Origin: Geomicrobium sp. JCM 19039
GTDB taxonomy: Bacteria > Bacillota > Bacilli > Bacillales > Marinococcaceae
Length of the DNA stretch: 64,000 bases
Direction of reading: 5' to 3'
Assembly (NCBI RefSeq): GCF_000698145.1
Contig: NZ_BAXB01000006.1
Span: 62,001 to 126,000, forward strand
In this document: positions 38,649 through 48,043 of the stretch, piece after piece
How the letters are laid out: each line of letters starts with the position of its first letter
How positions within the stretch are numbered: position 1 is the first letter of the stretch
Translations under genes and position numbers: made by a program
Notes under the pieces: model-generated
What the model was told of the DNA's origin: nothing
Databases searched by the model: none
Seen by the model: the letters and a program-made list of their open reading frames with translations, nothing else

Positions 38649-38690
38649 GAAAAAACACCGGTGTCGAAAGATAGACACCGGTGTTTTTAA
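38649..38690. terminator. Bidirectional terminator
   Basis: Perfect 15-bp stem AAAAACACCGGTGTC / GACACCGGTGTTTTT around GAAAGATA, with U tracts on both strands; it closes the minus-strand enoyl-CoA hydratase gene. Confidence 0.9.
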
Positions 38691-38691
38691 A

Positions 38692-39438
38692 TTATTTTTT
38701 TATAAATTGTTGTATTGCATCCATATGCTCTCGCGTTTTGCCAGCAACCGTTTGTGCGATTACTTCTTGCTCGAGCACATGAGGTAACGATGATTCAAAG
38801 CTTTCTTTCATGTTCCGTTTCATCATTCCGTATGCGGTAACGGGGACTTCGGTAAGCTGACGAGCAAAGTCATCAGGGGTGCCCATCAGGTTCACAAGAT
38901 TGATACGGTAGGCTTCTTCAGCCGAAATCGTTCCGCCAAGAGCAAGCTCCATTGCCTTTCCTTGACCGACAAGTCGAGGTAAGAAATAGGAGGCTCCGGC
39001 ATCCGGAACGAGGCCAATCCGAATGAAGCTAAGTGCAAGTTTGGCTTCTGGTGCTGCCACCCTAAAATCACAGGCTAGCGCGATGCTGAGACCTGCGCCT
39101 ACTGCGATGCCATTAAGATAAGCGATTGTTGGTTTGTTCATTCCTGCAATCGTTAGAATGAGGCGGTTATACGTATCACGCAAGCTATGTCCGTAGTTAA
39201 AATCATCGTGATTTTCTAAAGGTACGCTTTTTAGGTCTGCACCTGCAGAAAACGCGCCTTCACTTCCTTGAAGGACAATGACGGCTACCTGAGGGTCTCG
39301 GTCAGCTTCCTTAAAAGCAGCAAACAACTCTGTGTGCATGTCATTGTTCAGTGCGTTTTTCACGTGAGGGCGGTGAAGCGTAATGGTCGCGATCTTTTCA
39401 GCTACTTCATAACGAATCGTGTTTTGTGCAAGAGTCAC
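38692..39438 (-). CDS. Enoyl-CoA hydratase/isomerase family protein
   Basis: Crotonase fold, 248 residues, acting on acyl-CoA thioesters. Oxyanion-hole segments GAFSAGADLKSV (~62-73) and IAVGAGLSIALACDFRVAA (~110), then FIRIGLVPDAGASYFLPRLVG. At the usual second catalytic Glu position the sequence reads LVPDAG with Asp, as in isomerase/PaaG-like members. Start GTG 39438 after GGAGG. Substrate unknown; an isolated gene with its own terminator. Confidence 0.87.
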   Translation of the reverse strand: MTLAQNTIRYEVAEKIATITLHRPHVKNALNNDMHTELFAAFKEADRDPQVAVIVLQGSEGAFSAGADLKSVPLENHDDFNYGHSLRDTYNRLILTIAGMNKPTIAYLNGIAVGAGLSIALACDFRVAAPEAKLALSFIRIGLVPDAGASYFLPRLVGQGKAMELALGGTISAEEAYRINLVNLMGTPDDFARQLTEVPVTAYGMMKRNMKESFESSLPHVLEQEVIAQTVAGKTREHMDAIQQFIKK

Positions 39439-39532
39439 TAGTAAAACCTCCAGAATTTTCATTGTCTTCTGTAGTCTACCACAAAATGAATGAATGCTCA
39501 TTCGTTTATTGACGACAAAGACGCATCATTAA

Positions 39533-39566
39533 AATAAAAAGAACCTTACCATAGGTCAAGGCTCTA
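39533..39566 (-). terminator. Terminator after lipL
   Basis: Minus-strand imperfect hairpin AGAGCCTTGACC / GGTAAGGTTCT followed by TTTTTATTTT; it overlaps the last codons of lipL. Confidence 0.65.
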
Positions 39567-40371
39567 ATATCTTGCGATTACGCTTTTTTACAAGTTCTAA
39601 TCGATCGTTGAACAGATGTCGTTCGGACTCGGTTAACCGTCCATTTTCTAAAGTAATCCCTCGCTGTTCAAATACGCGTTCAATGCGGCTAATGCTATCG
39701 TTCACTGTCATCGGCACCCCATATAAATCAGAAATCGAAGCCATCGTTTCTGGACGGATTGTCATCACTTTCTGGTCGGTATCCTGTTCGGCTTCATCGT
39801 AAAAGTGTTTAATTTCCTCGGCTCGGAGAGAGCCGCTGCCTGTAACGGCAATGTAAACTTGCACAGCGATACCGCTTCGTAGACGCCGTTGCGAGATGCC
39901 TGCGAACTTTTTGTCGTTGATACTGAGGTCATAATTTCCCGGGCAATAAGAGCCGACGATTTCTTTTGCTTCAATCTTTCCGGGCGCGTCATCATACATC
40001 ACTTCGACAAATTTCCACATTTTGTCATATGTGGCGTCAATCGTTTCACCTTTTGCATCTTTAATAATGAGTGATACATTGAGTACACCAGGGTCGAGGT
40101 AAACGGCAAGTCCGCCTGAGTTGCGAACGATGACGGTATATCCTTTAGCTTCAAAGCGGGCTTTTGCTCGTTGAATCGTGTGTAATCTGCTGTCTTGAGT
40201 GCCGAGCACAATCGTCGGTTCATGCACCCACGTATGCAAAATCGGGGGTGAATCCCATATCCCGACAGATTGACAAAACACATCGTCATATGCAAAAGAT
40301 TGTAACGGATTTTCTTTTTTACCTTCGGTTTCGCGCCGCATCCAGCGCCAATAAGTAGGGTGTTCGATCAT
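39556..40371 (-). CDS. lipL: Octanoyl-[GcvH]:protein N-octanoyltransferase LipL
   Basis: Moves octanoyl from GcvH to E2 subunits in lipoate assembly. 271 residues of the BPL/LplA fold: RNSGGLAVYLDPGVLNVSL, the active-site loop EIVGSYCPGNYDLSINDKKFAGISQRR with Cys143, and the C-terminal SRIERVF region. The Cys in GSYCPG is what separates LipL from lipoate ligases. AGGAGAT before ATG. B. subtilis lipL (ywfL) also lies near hemQ (ywfI). Confidence 0.92.
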   Translation of the reverse strand: MIEHPTYWRWMRRETEGKKENPLQSFAYDDVFCQSVGIWDSPPILHTWVHEPTIVLGTQDSRLHTIQRAKARFEAKGYTVIVRNSGGLAVYLDPGVLNVSLIIKDAKGETIDATYDKMWKFVEVMYDDAPGKIEAKEIVGSYCPGNYDLSINDKKFAGISQRRLRSGIAVQVYIAVTGSGSLRAEEIKHFYDEAEQDTDQKVMTIRPETMASISDLYGVPMTVNDSISRIERVFEQRGITLENGRLTESERHLFNDRLELVKKRNRKILEP

Positions 40372-40481
40372 CTGTAATCTCCTGTATTATCATTGAAATT
40401 CTTTGCTCTATTATAGCACAGATCACCGTTTAGACGCCCCGAGAACGGGTATAGACCAGTAATACGTAGAGGAGGATGATT

Positions 40482-40673
40482 ATGAAATCCGGAATGAAAC
40501 GAATACTCACGGTTGCGTTAGTTGTGGTTTTCTTTCAATTCTTCTTTTTAGCAGGATATCAAGCGCTGTTTGCAGAACAAGTGAATTGGGTGTTTTTATC
40601 TGTAATGACACTCATTATGTTGGCACTTGTTGGAACGACCGCCCTAACCCACCGACGACTGAAAAGTGAGTGA
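40482..40673 (+). CDS. Small two-helix membrane protein
   Basis: 63 residues; helices at ~5-27 (ILTVALVVVFFQFFFLAGYQALF) and ~32-55 (WVFLSVMTLIMLALVGTTAL), short basic tail RRLKSE. No family recognised. ATG 40482 is chosen over 40476, as GAGGAGG abuts the latter. It lies 8 bases before the pentapeptide-repeat gene, probably in the same transcript. Confidence 0.7.
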   Translation: MKSGMKRILTVALVVVFFQFFFLAGYQALFAEQVNWVFLSVMTLIMLALVGTTALTHRRLKSE

Positions 40674-40681
40674 AGTAGACA

Positions 40682-41323
40682 ATGAAGAAAGCTTTGCAAG
40701 CCCCGAAAATGAGGGGACGACGGGAGTTGTTTCAGCAAGCCATTTGCCCTGAAGAGCTCTATGAGAATATAGAAATTGTTGAACAAAGCTATGATGAATG
40801 TGATGGGAAGCATGTGCGATTTTCTAATGCCTATTTCAAAGGCGTATCTTTCCTTTCCTCGAAGTTTGCGCATTCTGAATGGATTGATTGTGTGTTTAAG
40901 AAGTGTGATTTTTCCAACGTCGATTTCGCGAACGCGATCTTCCATCGAACAGAATTTATGAATTGCAAAATGTCTGGTGCAACGCTTTCGGATATGGGCA
41001 TTCAGGATACGCGTTTTGTGAATACGCACATGCCTTATGTATCACTAAGTTTTAGTACGTGCAAGCGGGTGCGGTTTGAAGAAGGTTGCTCTCTTTCGAG
41101 TGCGGATGTTGTGGAAGCCACGTTTCAGTCGGTTGAGCTAGGGGACAGCACGATCGAAGACGTTCAGTTTTCAAACACGAACCTTGGTGGTGTTGACTTT
41201 AGTGATTGTCAATTTGAACGATTAACCGTCTCCGAAGGTCAGCTAGCGGGGTGTACCGTTTCGGAGACACAGGCGATTGCATTTATTCGTGCCTTCGGTA
41301 TACATGTGAAAGGATATGAGTGA
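40682..41323 (+). CDS. Pentapeptide repeat protein
   Basis: 213 residues. From ~45 to ~190 the sequence has the A(D/N)LXX period: FSNAYFKGVSFLSSKFAHSEWIDCVFKKCDFSNVDFANAIFHRTEF and, later, IEDVQFSNTNLGGVDFSDCQFERL, predicting a right-handed quadrilateral beta-helix. Some relatives (Qnr/MfpA) protect gyrase, but nothing here proves that. The stop overlaps the TPR gene by 8 bases, so they are translated together. Confidence 0.88.
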   Translation: MKKALQAPKMRGRRELFQQAICPEELYENIEIVEQSYDECDGKHVRFSNAYFKGVSFLSSKFAHSEWIDCVFKKCDFSNVDFANAIFHRTEFMNCKMSGATLSDMGIQDTRFVNTHMPYVSLSFSTCKRVRFEEGCSLSSADVVEATFQSVELGDSTIEDVQFSNTNLGGVDFSDCQFERLTVSEGQLAGCTVSETQAIAFIRAFGIHVKGYE

Positions 41324-41756
41324 TTTTATGGAGAAGGACACACGTTTAGCAAAAGAGTACCCGACCGATGCGAAGGTTCTTTACGAATGCGCCTCAGGGT
41401 ACGACCTGCTCGGTGAGGAGCGAGCTGCTGCCCCTTATTATGAGCGTTCATTAGACGGGAAGTTGAATGAGACGGATCGACGGGGCGCCTATACAGGTCT
41501 TGGGAGTACATACCGAACGTTAGGTGAATACGAAAAAGCGAAATTGGTGCTTGAAAAAGGAATGGATGAATTTCCTGACGACGAAGCGTTAAGAACGTTC
41601 CACGCCATTTGTTTATATAATCTTGGACACAGTGAAAAAGCGGTGGAGCAACTGATTGGCAGTTTATTAGACACGTCTACTGATCCGCACATCCATATGT
41701 ATAAAGGCGCGCTTGAATATTATCGTCATCGTTTAAATCAAGTATGGGAAGGTTAA
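41316..41756 (+). CDS. Tetratricopeptide-repeat protein
   Basis: 146 residues. TPR-type helix pairs: AKVLYECASGYDLLGEERAAAPYYERSL (~19-46), RGAYTGLGSTYRTLGEYEKAKLVLEKGMDEFPDD (~56-89) and LRTFHAICLYNLGHSEKAVEQLIGSLL (~92-118). Likely a protein-interaction adaptor. ATG 41316 sits 2 bases after AAAGGAT; ATG 41328 is possible. It overlaps the pentapeptide-repeat gene. Confidence 0.85.
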   Translation: MSDFMEKDTRLAKEYPTDAKVLYECASGYDLLGEERAAAPYYERSLDGKLNETDRRGAYTGLGSTYRTLGEYEKAKLVLEKGMDEFPDDEALRTFHAICLYNLGHSEKAVEQLIGSLLDTSTDPHIHMYKGALEYYRHRLNQVWEG

Positions 41757-41805
41757 CTCCACATTTGGTATACTAAGGAAAAACAGCAGGAAGGCTGAAA
41801 ATCCG

Positions 41806-43095
41806 ATGACTGGAAATGAAAGATTAAAAGAAGAGAAAGTGTTTAAAGATCCTGTTCATCGATACATACACGTTCGTGACCAACTCGTTTGGGATCTCAT
41901 TGGCACAAAGGAGTTTCAACGACTTCGACGGATTCGACAGCTCGGTACGACATTTTTAACGTTTCATGGCGCGGAGCATACGAGGTTTAACCATTCGCTC
42001 GGTGTCTACGAAATTATGCGACGGATGATTGATGTATTTCATGGACGCAAGCATTGGGATGAAGAAAACCGCTTACTTTGCCTATCCGCGGCACTGTTGC
42101 ATGACATCGGGCACGGACCCTTCTCTCATTCGTTCGAAAAGGTATTTAAGACCGATCATGAAGAATGGACAAGAGCAATCATTCTCGGAGATACCGAAGT
42201 AAACCGCGTTTTACTACGCATGGGGGAGGACTTCCCAAAAGAAGTCGCCGACGTCATTGAGAAGACGCATCCAAACAAGCTCGTTGTGAGCATGATATCC
42301 AGTCAGATTGACGCCGATCGGATGGATTATTTGCAAAGAGACGCATTTTATACGGGGGTTAGCTACGGCCATTTTGATATGGAGCGAATTCTGAGGGTGA
42401 TGCGGCCAACAGAAGATCAAGTTGTGATCAAAAGTACAGGTATGCACGCTGTAGAAGACTATATTATGAGTCGCTATCAGATGTATTGGCAAGTCTACTT
42501 TCATCCCGTTACGCGTTCGGCTGAAGTGATTTTGAACAAGATATTGCGCAGGGTAAAAGTGCTTCATGATGATGGTTATGATTTTAAACAACAACCTAAT
42601 CATTTTATCCCGTTCTTCTTAAATGACGTCCAAATTCAGGACTATTTGCAATTGGACGAGTCTGTCATCTATTACTACTTTCAGATGTGGGAAAACGAAT
42701 CCGATCGGATTCTTGCTGATTTGTGCGGTCGTTTTTTACACCGTCGCCTGTTTCAATATGTCGAATTCGATCAATCGTTTATCCTTCATGATTGGCCCGC
42801 ACTTCAAGAAAAGTTTCGACAAATTGGCATTGACCCTGACTATTATTTGGTGATAGATTTTTCATCGGACTTGCCTTACGATTTTTATCGACCTGGAGAA
42901 GAGGAAGAGCGGATGCCGATTCACTTGTTAATGGGGGATAAGAAATTACGTGAGTTATCACGTGAATCAGATGTGGTTGAGGCTATATCGGGTAAGAAAA
43001 GAACGGATCATAAGCTATATTATCCGGCTGATTTGTTGGACCAGCCTGAATTTGAAGAGGAAAAGCGCGAGATTTTAACAATGTTGCGTGTTTGA
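41806..43095 (+). CDS. ywfO: HD domain phosphohydrolase YwfO
   Basis: 429 residues of the dGTPase/SAMHD1-like HD superfamily. N-terminal VFKDPVHRYIHV and LVWDLIGTKEFQRLRRIRQLGT; metal ligands in HTRFNHSLGVYEIM, ALLHDIGHGPFSHSFEKV and SQIDADRMDYLQRD. Activity on nucleotides is inferred from the superfamily. A TATACT box upstream (41769) may be its -10 element. Its end overlaps the ywgA region; ywfO-ywgA-ywhD synteny resembles B. subtilis. Confidence 0.92.
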   Translation: MTGNERLKEEKVFKDPVHRYIHVRDQLVWDLIGTKEFQRLRRIRQLGTTFLTFHGAEHTRFNHSLGVYEIMRRMIDVFHGRKHWDEENRLLCLSAALLHDIGHGPFSHSFEKVFKTDHEEWTRAIILGDTEVNRVLLRMGEDFPKEVADVIEKTHPNKLVVSMISSQIDADRMDYLQRDAFYTGVSYGHFDMERILRVMRPTEDQVVIKSTGMHAVEDYIMSRYQMYWQVYFHPVTRSAEVILNKILRRVKVLHDDGYDFKQQPNHFIPFFLNDVQIQDYLQLDESVIYYYFQMWENESDRILADLCGRFLHRRLFQYVEFDQSFILHDWPALQEKFRQIGIDPDYYLVIDFSSDLPYDFYRPGEEEERMPIHLLMGDKKLRELSRESDVVEAISGKKRTDHKLYYPADLLDQPEFEEEKREILTMLRV

Positions 43096-43108
43096 GGAGG
43101 GATTCATC

Positions 43109-43621
43109 GTGTTGACAGAACATGTCAATATTATGAAACTGTTAGATATGGCAGAGGAAATTGTGGGGAGAAAGAAGTTCCAGAAAGTTGTCTATATCGG
43201 GAAACAGCTAGGCATGCCTTTTCAAGAGAAGTACGGGTTTCATATGTACGGACCTTACTCTGAAGAATTGAGCGTGCGATTGGATGAGCTCAAGCAGTTC
43301 GGTTTCGTGTCGGAAGTAAAGGAAGAGAAGGCGGGCTATAGCCAATATCGGTACAAGCTGGCAGAGCCGGGAACATCCTTCGTACGCACGTCTTCGTCTT
43401 TCCAAGGAGAACAGGAGAAGTCTGTCATTGACGAGATGAATGCTTGTTCGTCAAAATTCCTAGAGTTGACGGCGACGATTCTCTATTTACAACCTGCAGA
43501 GCGAGACAGTGTCATTGCCCGTGTACATAAGCTGAAGAAAACGCAAAAGTACAGCGAAGAGGATATGAAAGAAGCCTTCTTGTGCATTGAACGCTGGCGC
43601 ACACTTCTTAAACGCGCCTAA
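43109..43621 (+). CDS. ywgA: YwgA family protein
   Basis: 170 residues, small and mostly helical with a winged-helix flavour (KFQKVVYIGKQLGMPFQEKYGFHMYGPYSEELSVRLDELKQFGFV), typical of YwgA. Function unknown; structural resemblance to phage antirepressor/DUF4065-like proteins is only an impression. GTG 43109 after GAGGAGGG, 13 bases past the ywfO stop. Confidence 0.85.
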   Translation: MLTEHVNIMKLLDMAEEIVGRKKFQKVVYIGKQLGMPFQEKYGFHMYGPYSEELSVRLDELKQFGFVSEVKEEKAGYSQYRYKLAEPGTSFVRTSSSFQGEQEKSVIDEMNACSSKFLELTATILYLQPAERDSVIARVHKLKKTQKYSEEDMKEAFLCIERWRTLLKRA

Positions 43622-43684
43622 GTCGCACGACTGTTTAGACAGCGTCTGCTTGTGATACACTGGTAGAATAAGGAGTGAACGTAC

Positions 43685-44233
43685 ATGGACCTTTTTAATA
43701 AAAACATGAACAAGAAACAAGGATCTGGTTTTAATATACTCAGCGGCGATTCGACGGATGGTCATGGTGGCTACGGAGTAGGCGCGCTTAGCCTCGACAA
43801 TTTAACTCCGGTCATTCTTGACCCAATCGATGAGCGTGTTTTTATTGATATGGGCGCCATTCACGCCCGTTCGGAAATTGAAAAGAAAGTAAAACTTGTC
43901 GAAAGCCTCGAGGAGCTAAACGACCCGAAATTGTACTGGATGATTTGGGTGACAACCGCTCTTACCAAAGCCGGTGAGCCGAAGTACAGCGGGATTGGTG
44001 CATGTCACTATTACCGTGAAGAAGAAGCCCCTGCAGGAAGCAGATTTAAACGAGCCTACAAAAGCATGCCAGAACATGTGAACAACATGGACAAAGCATT
44101 AAAAGGCCGAATCATCGTTGACCAAATGGACGAAAAGAGTTTGTACATGTTACGGGAATACTTGAAAGGATTCAGCGAACAGTATTGGAACAACTCTGAT
44201 GAAAAACTGCACGAAGCATTAAACGGTGCATAG
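43685..44233 (+). CDS. ywhD: YwhD family protein
   Basis: 182 residues: FNKNMNKKQGSGFNILSGDSTDGHGGYGVGALSLDNLTPVI, LYWMIWVTTALTKAGEPKYSGIGACHYYRE and YLKGFSEQYWNNSDEKL match the YwhD family of Bacillales. Function unknown. ATG with AAGGAGTG. Followed by a long terminator hairpin. Confidence 0.9.
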   Translation: MDLFNKNMNKKQGSGFNILSGDSTDGHGGYGVGALSLDNLTPVILDPIDERVFIDMGAIHARSEIEKKVKLVESLEELNDPKLYWMIWVTTALTKAGEPKYSGIGACHYYREEEAPAGSRFKRAYKSMPEHVNNMDKALKGRIIVDQMDEKSLYMLREYLKGFSEQYWNNSDEKLHEALNGA

Positions 44234-44320
44234 TTTTGACTGATTTGTGAACAAGATTTCGAACTGGTTGAGATTTTGTAAGATCATGTGTACGCTAATG
44301 TATAGACCTTTTTATAAGGC

Positions 44321-44378
44321 TAAGAACGCGAAAATGCGCAGGGAAGCGATTCCTTGCGCATTTTCGTGTCTTTTTTTA
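44321..44378 (+). terminator. Terminator after ywhD
   Basis: Long stem ACGCGAAAATGCGCAGGGA / TTCCTTGCGCATTTTCGTGT followed by TTTTTTT; the T run overlaps the stop of the convergent acylase gene. Confidence 0.85.
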
Positions 44379-46835
44379 TTCGGATGGTATCATTTGCAAA
44401 TGTTGACTCGTTTCTCGATAAGTGGCGGGTTCAGTCGAGGTGGCATGGTATGTCCCTTCCACCCAATCATGGAGTTGATCATGATAATGGTCACTTCGCA
44501 CGTGCCCCGATTGACCAGGCCCAACGATATGGTAGCTTTCGCTTAAGTCTTGAATATCCATCACCCCTCGCCAGCCGGCTCCGTGATTCGTGTTCCCAGT
44601 CTCATCATTGTATCCCGCTGCCATGACCGTAATCCGACTTCCATCCACCGGTTCTGGTGTCGGGTTAAACAAAATGTCTAGCGGTTGCATGGCCCCAAGC
44701 GGGTGACCGAACGTCACTTGGTGGTAGTCTCCCCACTGCCACTCGTTAGGGTCTCCTCCTTGCATGTCTTCGGCGCGGTCAACAGCGTCTTGCAATGCAC
44801 CTGTTAACAGTCCCTCCAGACCGCCGTTGTTCGTTACCCACGGTCCGGCATCGCCGGAAGCGGCATTTCTAAGTAATTCGTCAACAATGTTGGCCCGCCC
44901 CTCAAACAAATCGAGCATTTCCTCTGGAATCCGATCTGCAAATAGGCGATCAGGGATTTCTTGGAACCATAAGTGAAAGATGAGCGCACCACCTTCTTCT
45001 CGAGCATCCTCAAAATTCCATTCACGCAAAACATTTAAAGCTTCTACATCGATGTTTCGAAGCGAGCTTTCATCGATATGTTCAAAAAAGATCGGTAGAA
45101 ATTCTTTAGCGTGCAAATTCGTCACGTTCATCTGCATTTGTTGCATGTCTTCGGCTGTGAAATCGTTCCCCTCTTCAAGCATCGCAAGGATTTGCTCATG
45201 GCGATATGGTTGCGCCCACGTGTGCGAGATATGGTACGGGTAGTCGGCATCATCAATTTGATTATTTGCCGTTGATATCATGCCTGACTCTGGGTTGTAT
45301 AGCGTTGGCAGCTCGTCCCACGGAATAAATGAATCCCAATCATGTTCACCTGTCCAACCTTCTACCGGAAGAAGAGCGTCGCTGTTTTCGCGAATCGGAA
45401 TGCGTCCGTTCGCCCGGTAGCCAATATTTCCATCTGTATCAGCATACACAAAGTTTTGTGCAGGCGCATGAAACGCTTCCAATGCACCGGTAAACTCTTC
45501 CCAATTTCCTGCGCGGTTAAGGTCCATCACCGCTTCGAGTTCTGTCGACGCATCAAGCGCTGTCCAGCGAAGCGCCAACGCCATGTCGTCGGTTTGTTCG
45601 CCCGCATACTCAGAAATTAACGGACCGTGGCGCGTGACGACGACTTCGTGAGACACTGGCTCATCATAACCGTCAACGAGAATGGTTTCTTCAATAATGT
45701 CGGCATTGTACCATTCGTCTTCATAAAGGAATTGTGTTGGGTCTTCTGGGTGTCGTTGCTCGATGTACAGCTCTTGTACGTCTGGTCCTACGTTGGTCAC
45801 GCCCCAAGCAATCTCGTCATTGTGTCCTAATATAATGCCGGGTACGCCTGCAAAAATGACGCCAGTGACGTTCACATCCGTGGAAGAGAGGTGGGTCTCA
45901 TACCAGATGGAAGGTGTAGCAAGGCCTAAGTGCGGGTCGTCAGCGAGCAGTGGCATGCCACTTTCGGTATGATGACCTGAGACGACCCAGTTGTTGCTAC
46001 CGTTAAAAGGTTCCGGCTGGTACGCCCCGACGTTAGCAAACGCGCGTTCAATATCAATGTCGGTTTCTTTTGCTATGTCTAAAATGACAGGTCCATCTTC
46101 AGGGTAGACAGGCATCAAGTCTAGCGCTTCCTCCTCAGTTACATTGTTTGCAAGCCAATAACGAAAGGCTTGACCTTGCCACGTACCGCCAAGGTCATAG
46201 GCCATGAACTTGCCGATCGTGAGGGAATCGATGGCGGTCCAAGCCGTCGGTGTATAGCCGAGCAGGCGAAATTCAACCGGGATGTCGCCGGAGTCTGTCA
46301 TGTGGGCAATATAATCGTTCACCCCATCAGCATAGGCGTGTAAGGCAACGAGCGCTTCATCAGAGTAAAGTTCGTAGGAGTCGTGAGCTGCTCTTCGTAA
46401 ACCGAACGTGCGAAAATACTTGTCTGTATCGAGCGCACTTTCCCCAATGACTTCGCTTAATTCTCCGGATGCCTGGCGGCGACTCAAGTCCATTTGGAAC
46501 ATACGATCTTGGGCTGTGACAAACCCTTGCGCATAATAGAGATCATAGTCATTTGTCGCCTCAATATGGGGCACGCCGAAATCATCACGATACACATTCA
46601 CCTCGCTCTCCAGCCCTGCGGCTTCATAAACGCCTTCGGTTTGCGGAAGCCCAGCTCCGAGTTGCACCCACCCCCAAGTGAGTGCGCCAATAACGAGCAC
46701 GAACAGTGCACCCATGATGCCGAAAAAAATCGTCCATCGTCTTCTCTTTCGTTTGGACTTACCTGTATGTACGGGTGTGTCTGCTGTTGATGGCATAAAA
46801 AAAGCCCCCTGTTCTCTATAAGAAGATCTGTACAT
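44376..46835 (-). CDS. Penicillin acylase family protein (Ntn hydrolase)
   Basis: 819-residue secreted or membrane-tethered amidase of the penicillin G acylase / acyl-homoserine lactone acylase family. N-terminal basic segment KRKRRRW and one signal-anchor helix (~36-58), alpha chain beginning VNVYRDDFGVPHIEATND, spacer, and the autocatalytic junction NG|SNNWVVSG, with the new N-terminal nucleophile Ser280. The beta chain has GVTNVGPDVQELY and the C-terminal NHGAGWRGVMD. The substrate could be beta-lactams, N-acyl amino acids or AHL signals. ATG 46835 with GAGGAGCG. It ends at the ywhD terminator, convergently. Confidence 0.9.
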   Translation of the reverse strand: MYRSSYREQGAFFMPSTADTPVHTGKSKRKRRRWTIFFGIMGALFVLVIGALTWGWVQLGAGLPQTEGVYEAAGLESEVNVYRDDFGVPHIEATNDYDLYYAQGFVTAQDRMFQMDLSRRQASGELSEVIGESALDTDKYFRTFGLRRAAHDSYELYSDEALVALHAYADGVNDYIAHMTDSGDIPVEFRLLGYTPTAWTAIDSLTIGKFMAYDLGGTWQGQAFRYWLANNVTEEEALDLMPVYPEDGPVILDIAKETDIDIERAFANVGAYQPEPFNGSNNWVVSGHHTESGMPLLADDPHLGLATPSIWYETHLSSTDVNVTGVIFAGVPGIILGHNDEIAWGVTNVGPDVQELYIEQRHPEDPTQFLYEDEWYNADIIEETILVDGYDEPVSHEVVVTRHGPLISEYAGEQTDDMALALRWTALDASTELEAVMDLNRAGNWEEFTGALEAFHAPAQNFVYADTDGNIGYRANGRIPIRENSDALLPVEGWTGEHDWDSFIPWDELPTLYNPESGMISTANNQIDDADYPYHISHTWAQPYRHEQILAMLEEGNDFTAEDMQQMQMNVTNLHAKEFLPIFFEHIDESSLRNIDVEALNVLREWNFEDAREEGGALIFHLWFQEIPDRLFADRIPEEMLDLFEGRANIVDELLRNAASGDAGPWVTNNGGLEGLLTGALQDAVDRAEDMQGGDPNEWQWGDYHQVTFGHPLGAMQPLDILFNPTPEPVDGSRITVMAAGYNDETGNTNHGAGWRGVMDIQDLSESYHIVGPGQSGHVRSDHYHDQLHDWVEGTYHATSTEPATYRETSQHLQMIPSE

Positions 46836-47003
46836 ATATTCGCTCCTCATGCATCATGTTCCTGCATAGAAGGATAGCGCTTTCAAAGCGAGTCCAGGGT
46901 GATGGAGAGCGGGAGTAGGGGATGAGAACGATCTAGATCGCAGATTTTTGAGCGAAAACACCAGGTATGGCGCGATCTAGATCGTTAAGGTGGTGATCTA
47001 GAT

Positions 47004-47517
47004 AAGTTGAACGAAAGAATTTCACTGAATCCGGTGACCGAGATCGGTCTTTACAGGCAAACACCTACCGATCGTCTGTTGAAGTTCATCTCACTTCGAT
47101 GTCGATCGTTGTTCGTTACTGCGAGGGTTGTGGGCAACACGGAAGACGTTTGCTGAATGGCAAAAAAAGACGTGACCGATGGTCACCACCTGACGCAAGC
47201 GTGTGATCTCCTGACACGTATGTGACAATCCAGCCTTTAAACCGTGCACTTTCGACCCTCAACGGTCACATATATCACGATTTGTGACCGTTGACTTCGT
47301 TTATGTGCGCATCCACGTTTAAAATGATGATTTTTCTTTCTCAAATGTCACGTAAATGAATATATGGGGCATTTGGACTTCTTACCACACCGTAAACAGT
47401 AGCCAGAAACGTGAACCGTGTTGCTCTTATAGTCCGGACTGCAAGCATCCGCCTGCAGTGGAAAGCAACAACAAACTGTGCAATTAGAAAAATGCTAAGT
47501 TCATCCTATATAGATCA
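47004..47517. repeat. Dispersed repeat element, copy C (divergent interior)
   Basis: Left end AAGTTGAACGAAAGAATTTC and right end AAAATGCTAAGTTCATCC match those of copies A and B, but the ~430 bases between are unrelated to them. They contain a perfect 11-bp inverted repeat CAACGGTCACA / TGTGACCGTTG (47260-47270, 47283-47293). Shared ends with a different core is typical of MITE-like families. Confidence 0.55.
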
Positions 47518-47589
47518 ATAGACTCTTAATATTTCCCAAAAACGACTTCTGGTTGGGACGAGCGTGGGTGTTCAGGCAGTGAAAACGAT

Positions 47590-48043
47590 TTATATAAGTT
47601 GAACTAAAAGAATTTATCAAGAACCAATGGTAAGCTCAGAAAAGTGGAAACTGTTCTCGAGTTGCGGCCGAACTGTTCTCAAGTTGGGGGAAATCTCAGG
47701 AAAAGTGGTCTATTCTCATAAACTAGGGAACAGAATGAGCAAACTCGGTAACAGATTACCGGGTCACGTGTACATCCCCGCCCCAAAGTACCCACAAGCT
47801 GTCGGCGCGAGCCGCGCCGAACCGAGTGCGGTTTGACTTCGGCCCCGGTGGGGCCGACAGGTTGCTCGGTTATGGCATTGAATCTGCGCGCAAGTTGGAA
47901 CAAACTGCGCGCAAGTTTAGCGGAATGAGCGCCGAAATCGTTAAACTAGGCAAACTAGTGCGCAAAATCGCACGAAGCACCGCGCTACCCCTCCAACCAA
48001 CAACGCAAATCAGGAAAATATTAAGTTCATTCTATATAGATCG
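47590..48043. repeat. Dispersed repeat element, copy B
   Basis: About 450 bp, similar throughout to copy A at 38199. Left end TATATAAGTTGAAC; right end read inward CTATATAGAATGAAC: 12 of 15 positions agree as terminal inverted repeats. Internal blocks shared with A include CATAAACTAGGGAACAGAAT and CAGATTAC, then ATTGAATCTGCGC and GGAACAAACTGCGC. It sits 70 bases after copy C in the palindrome array. Confidence 0.7.
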
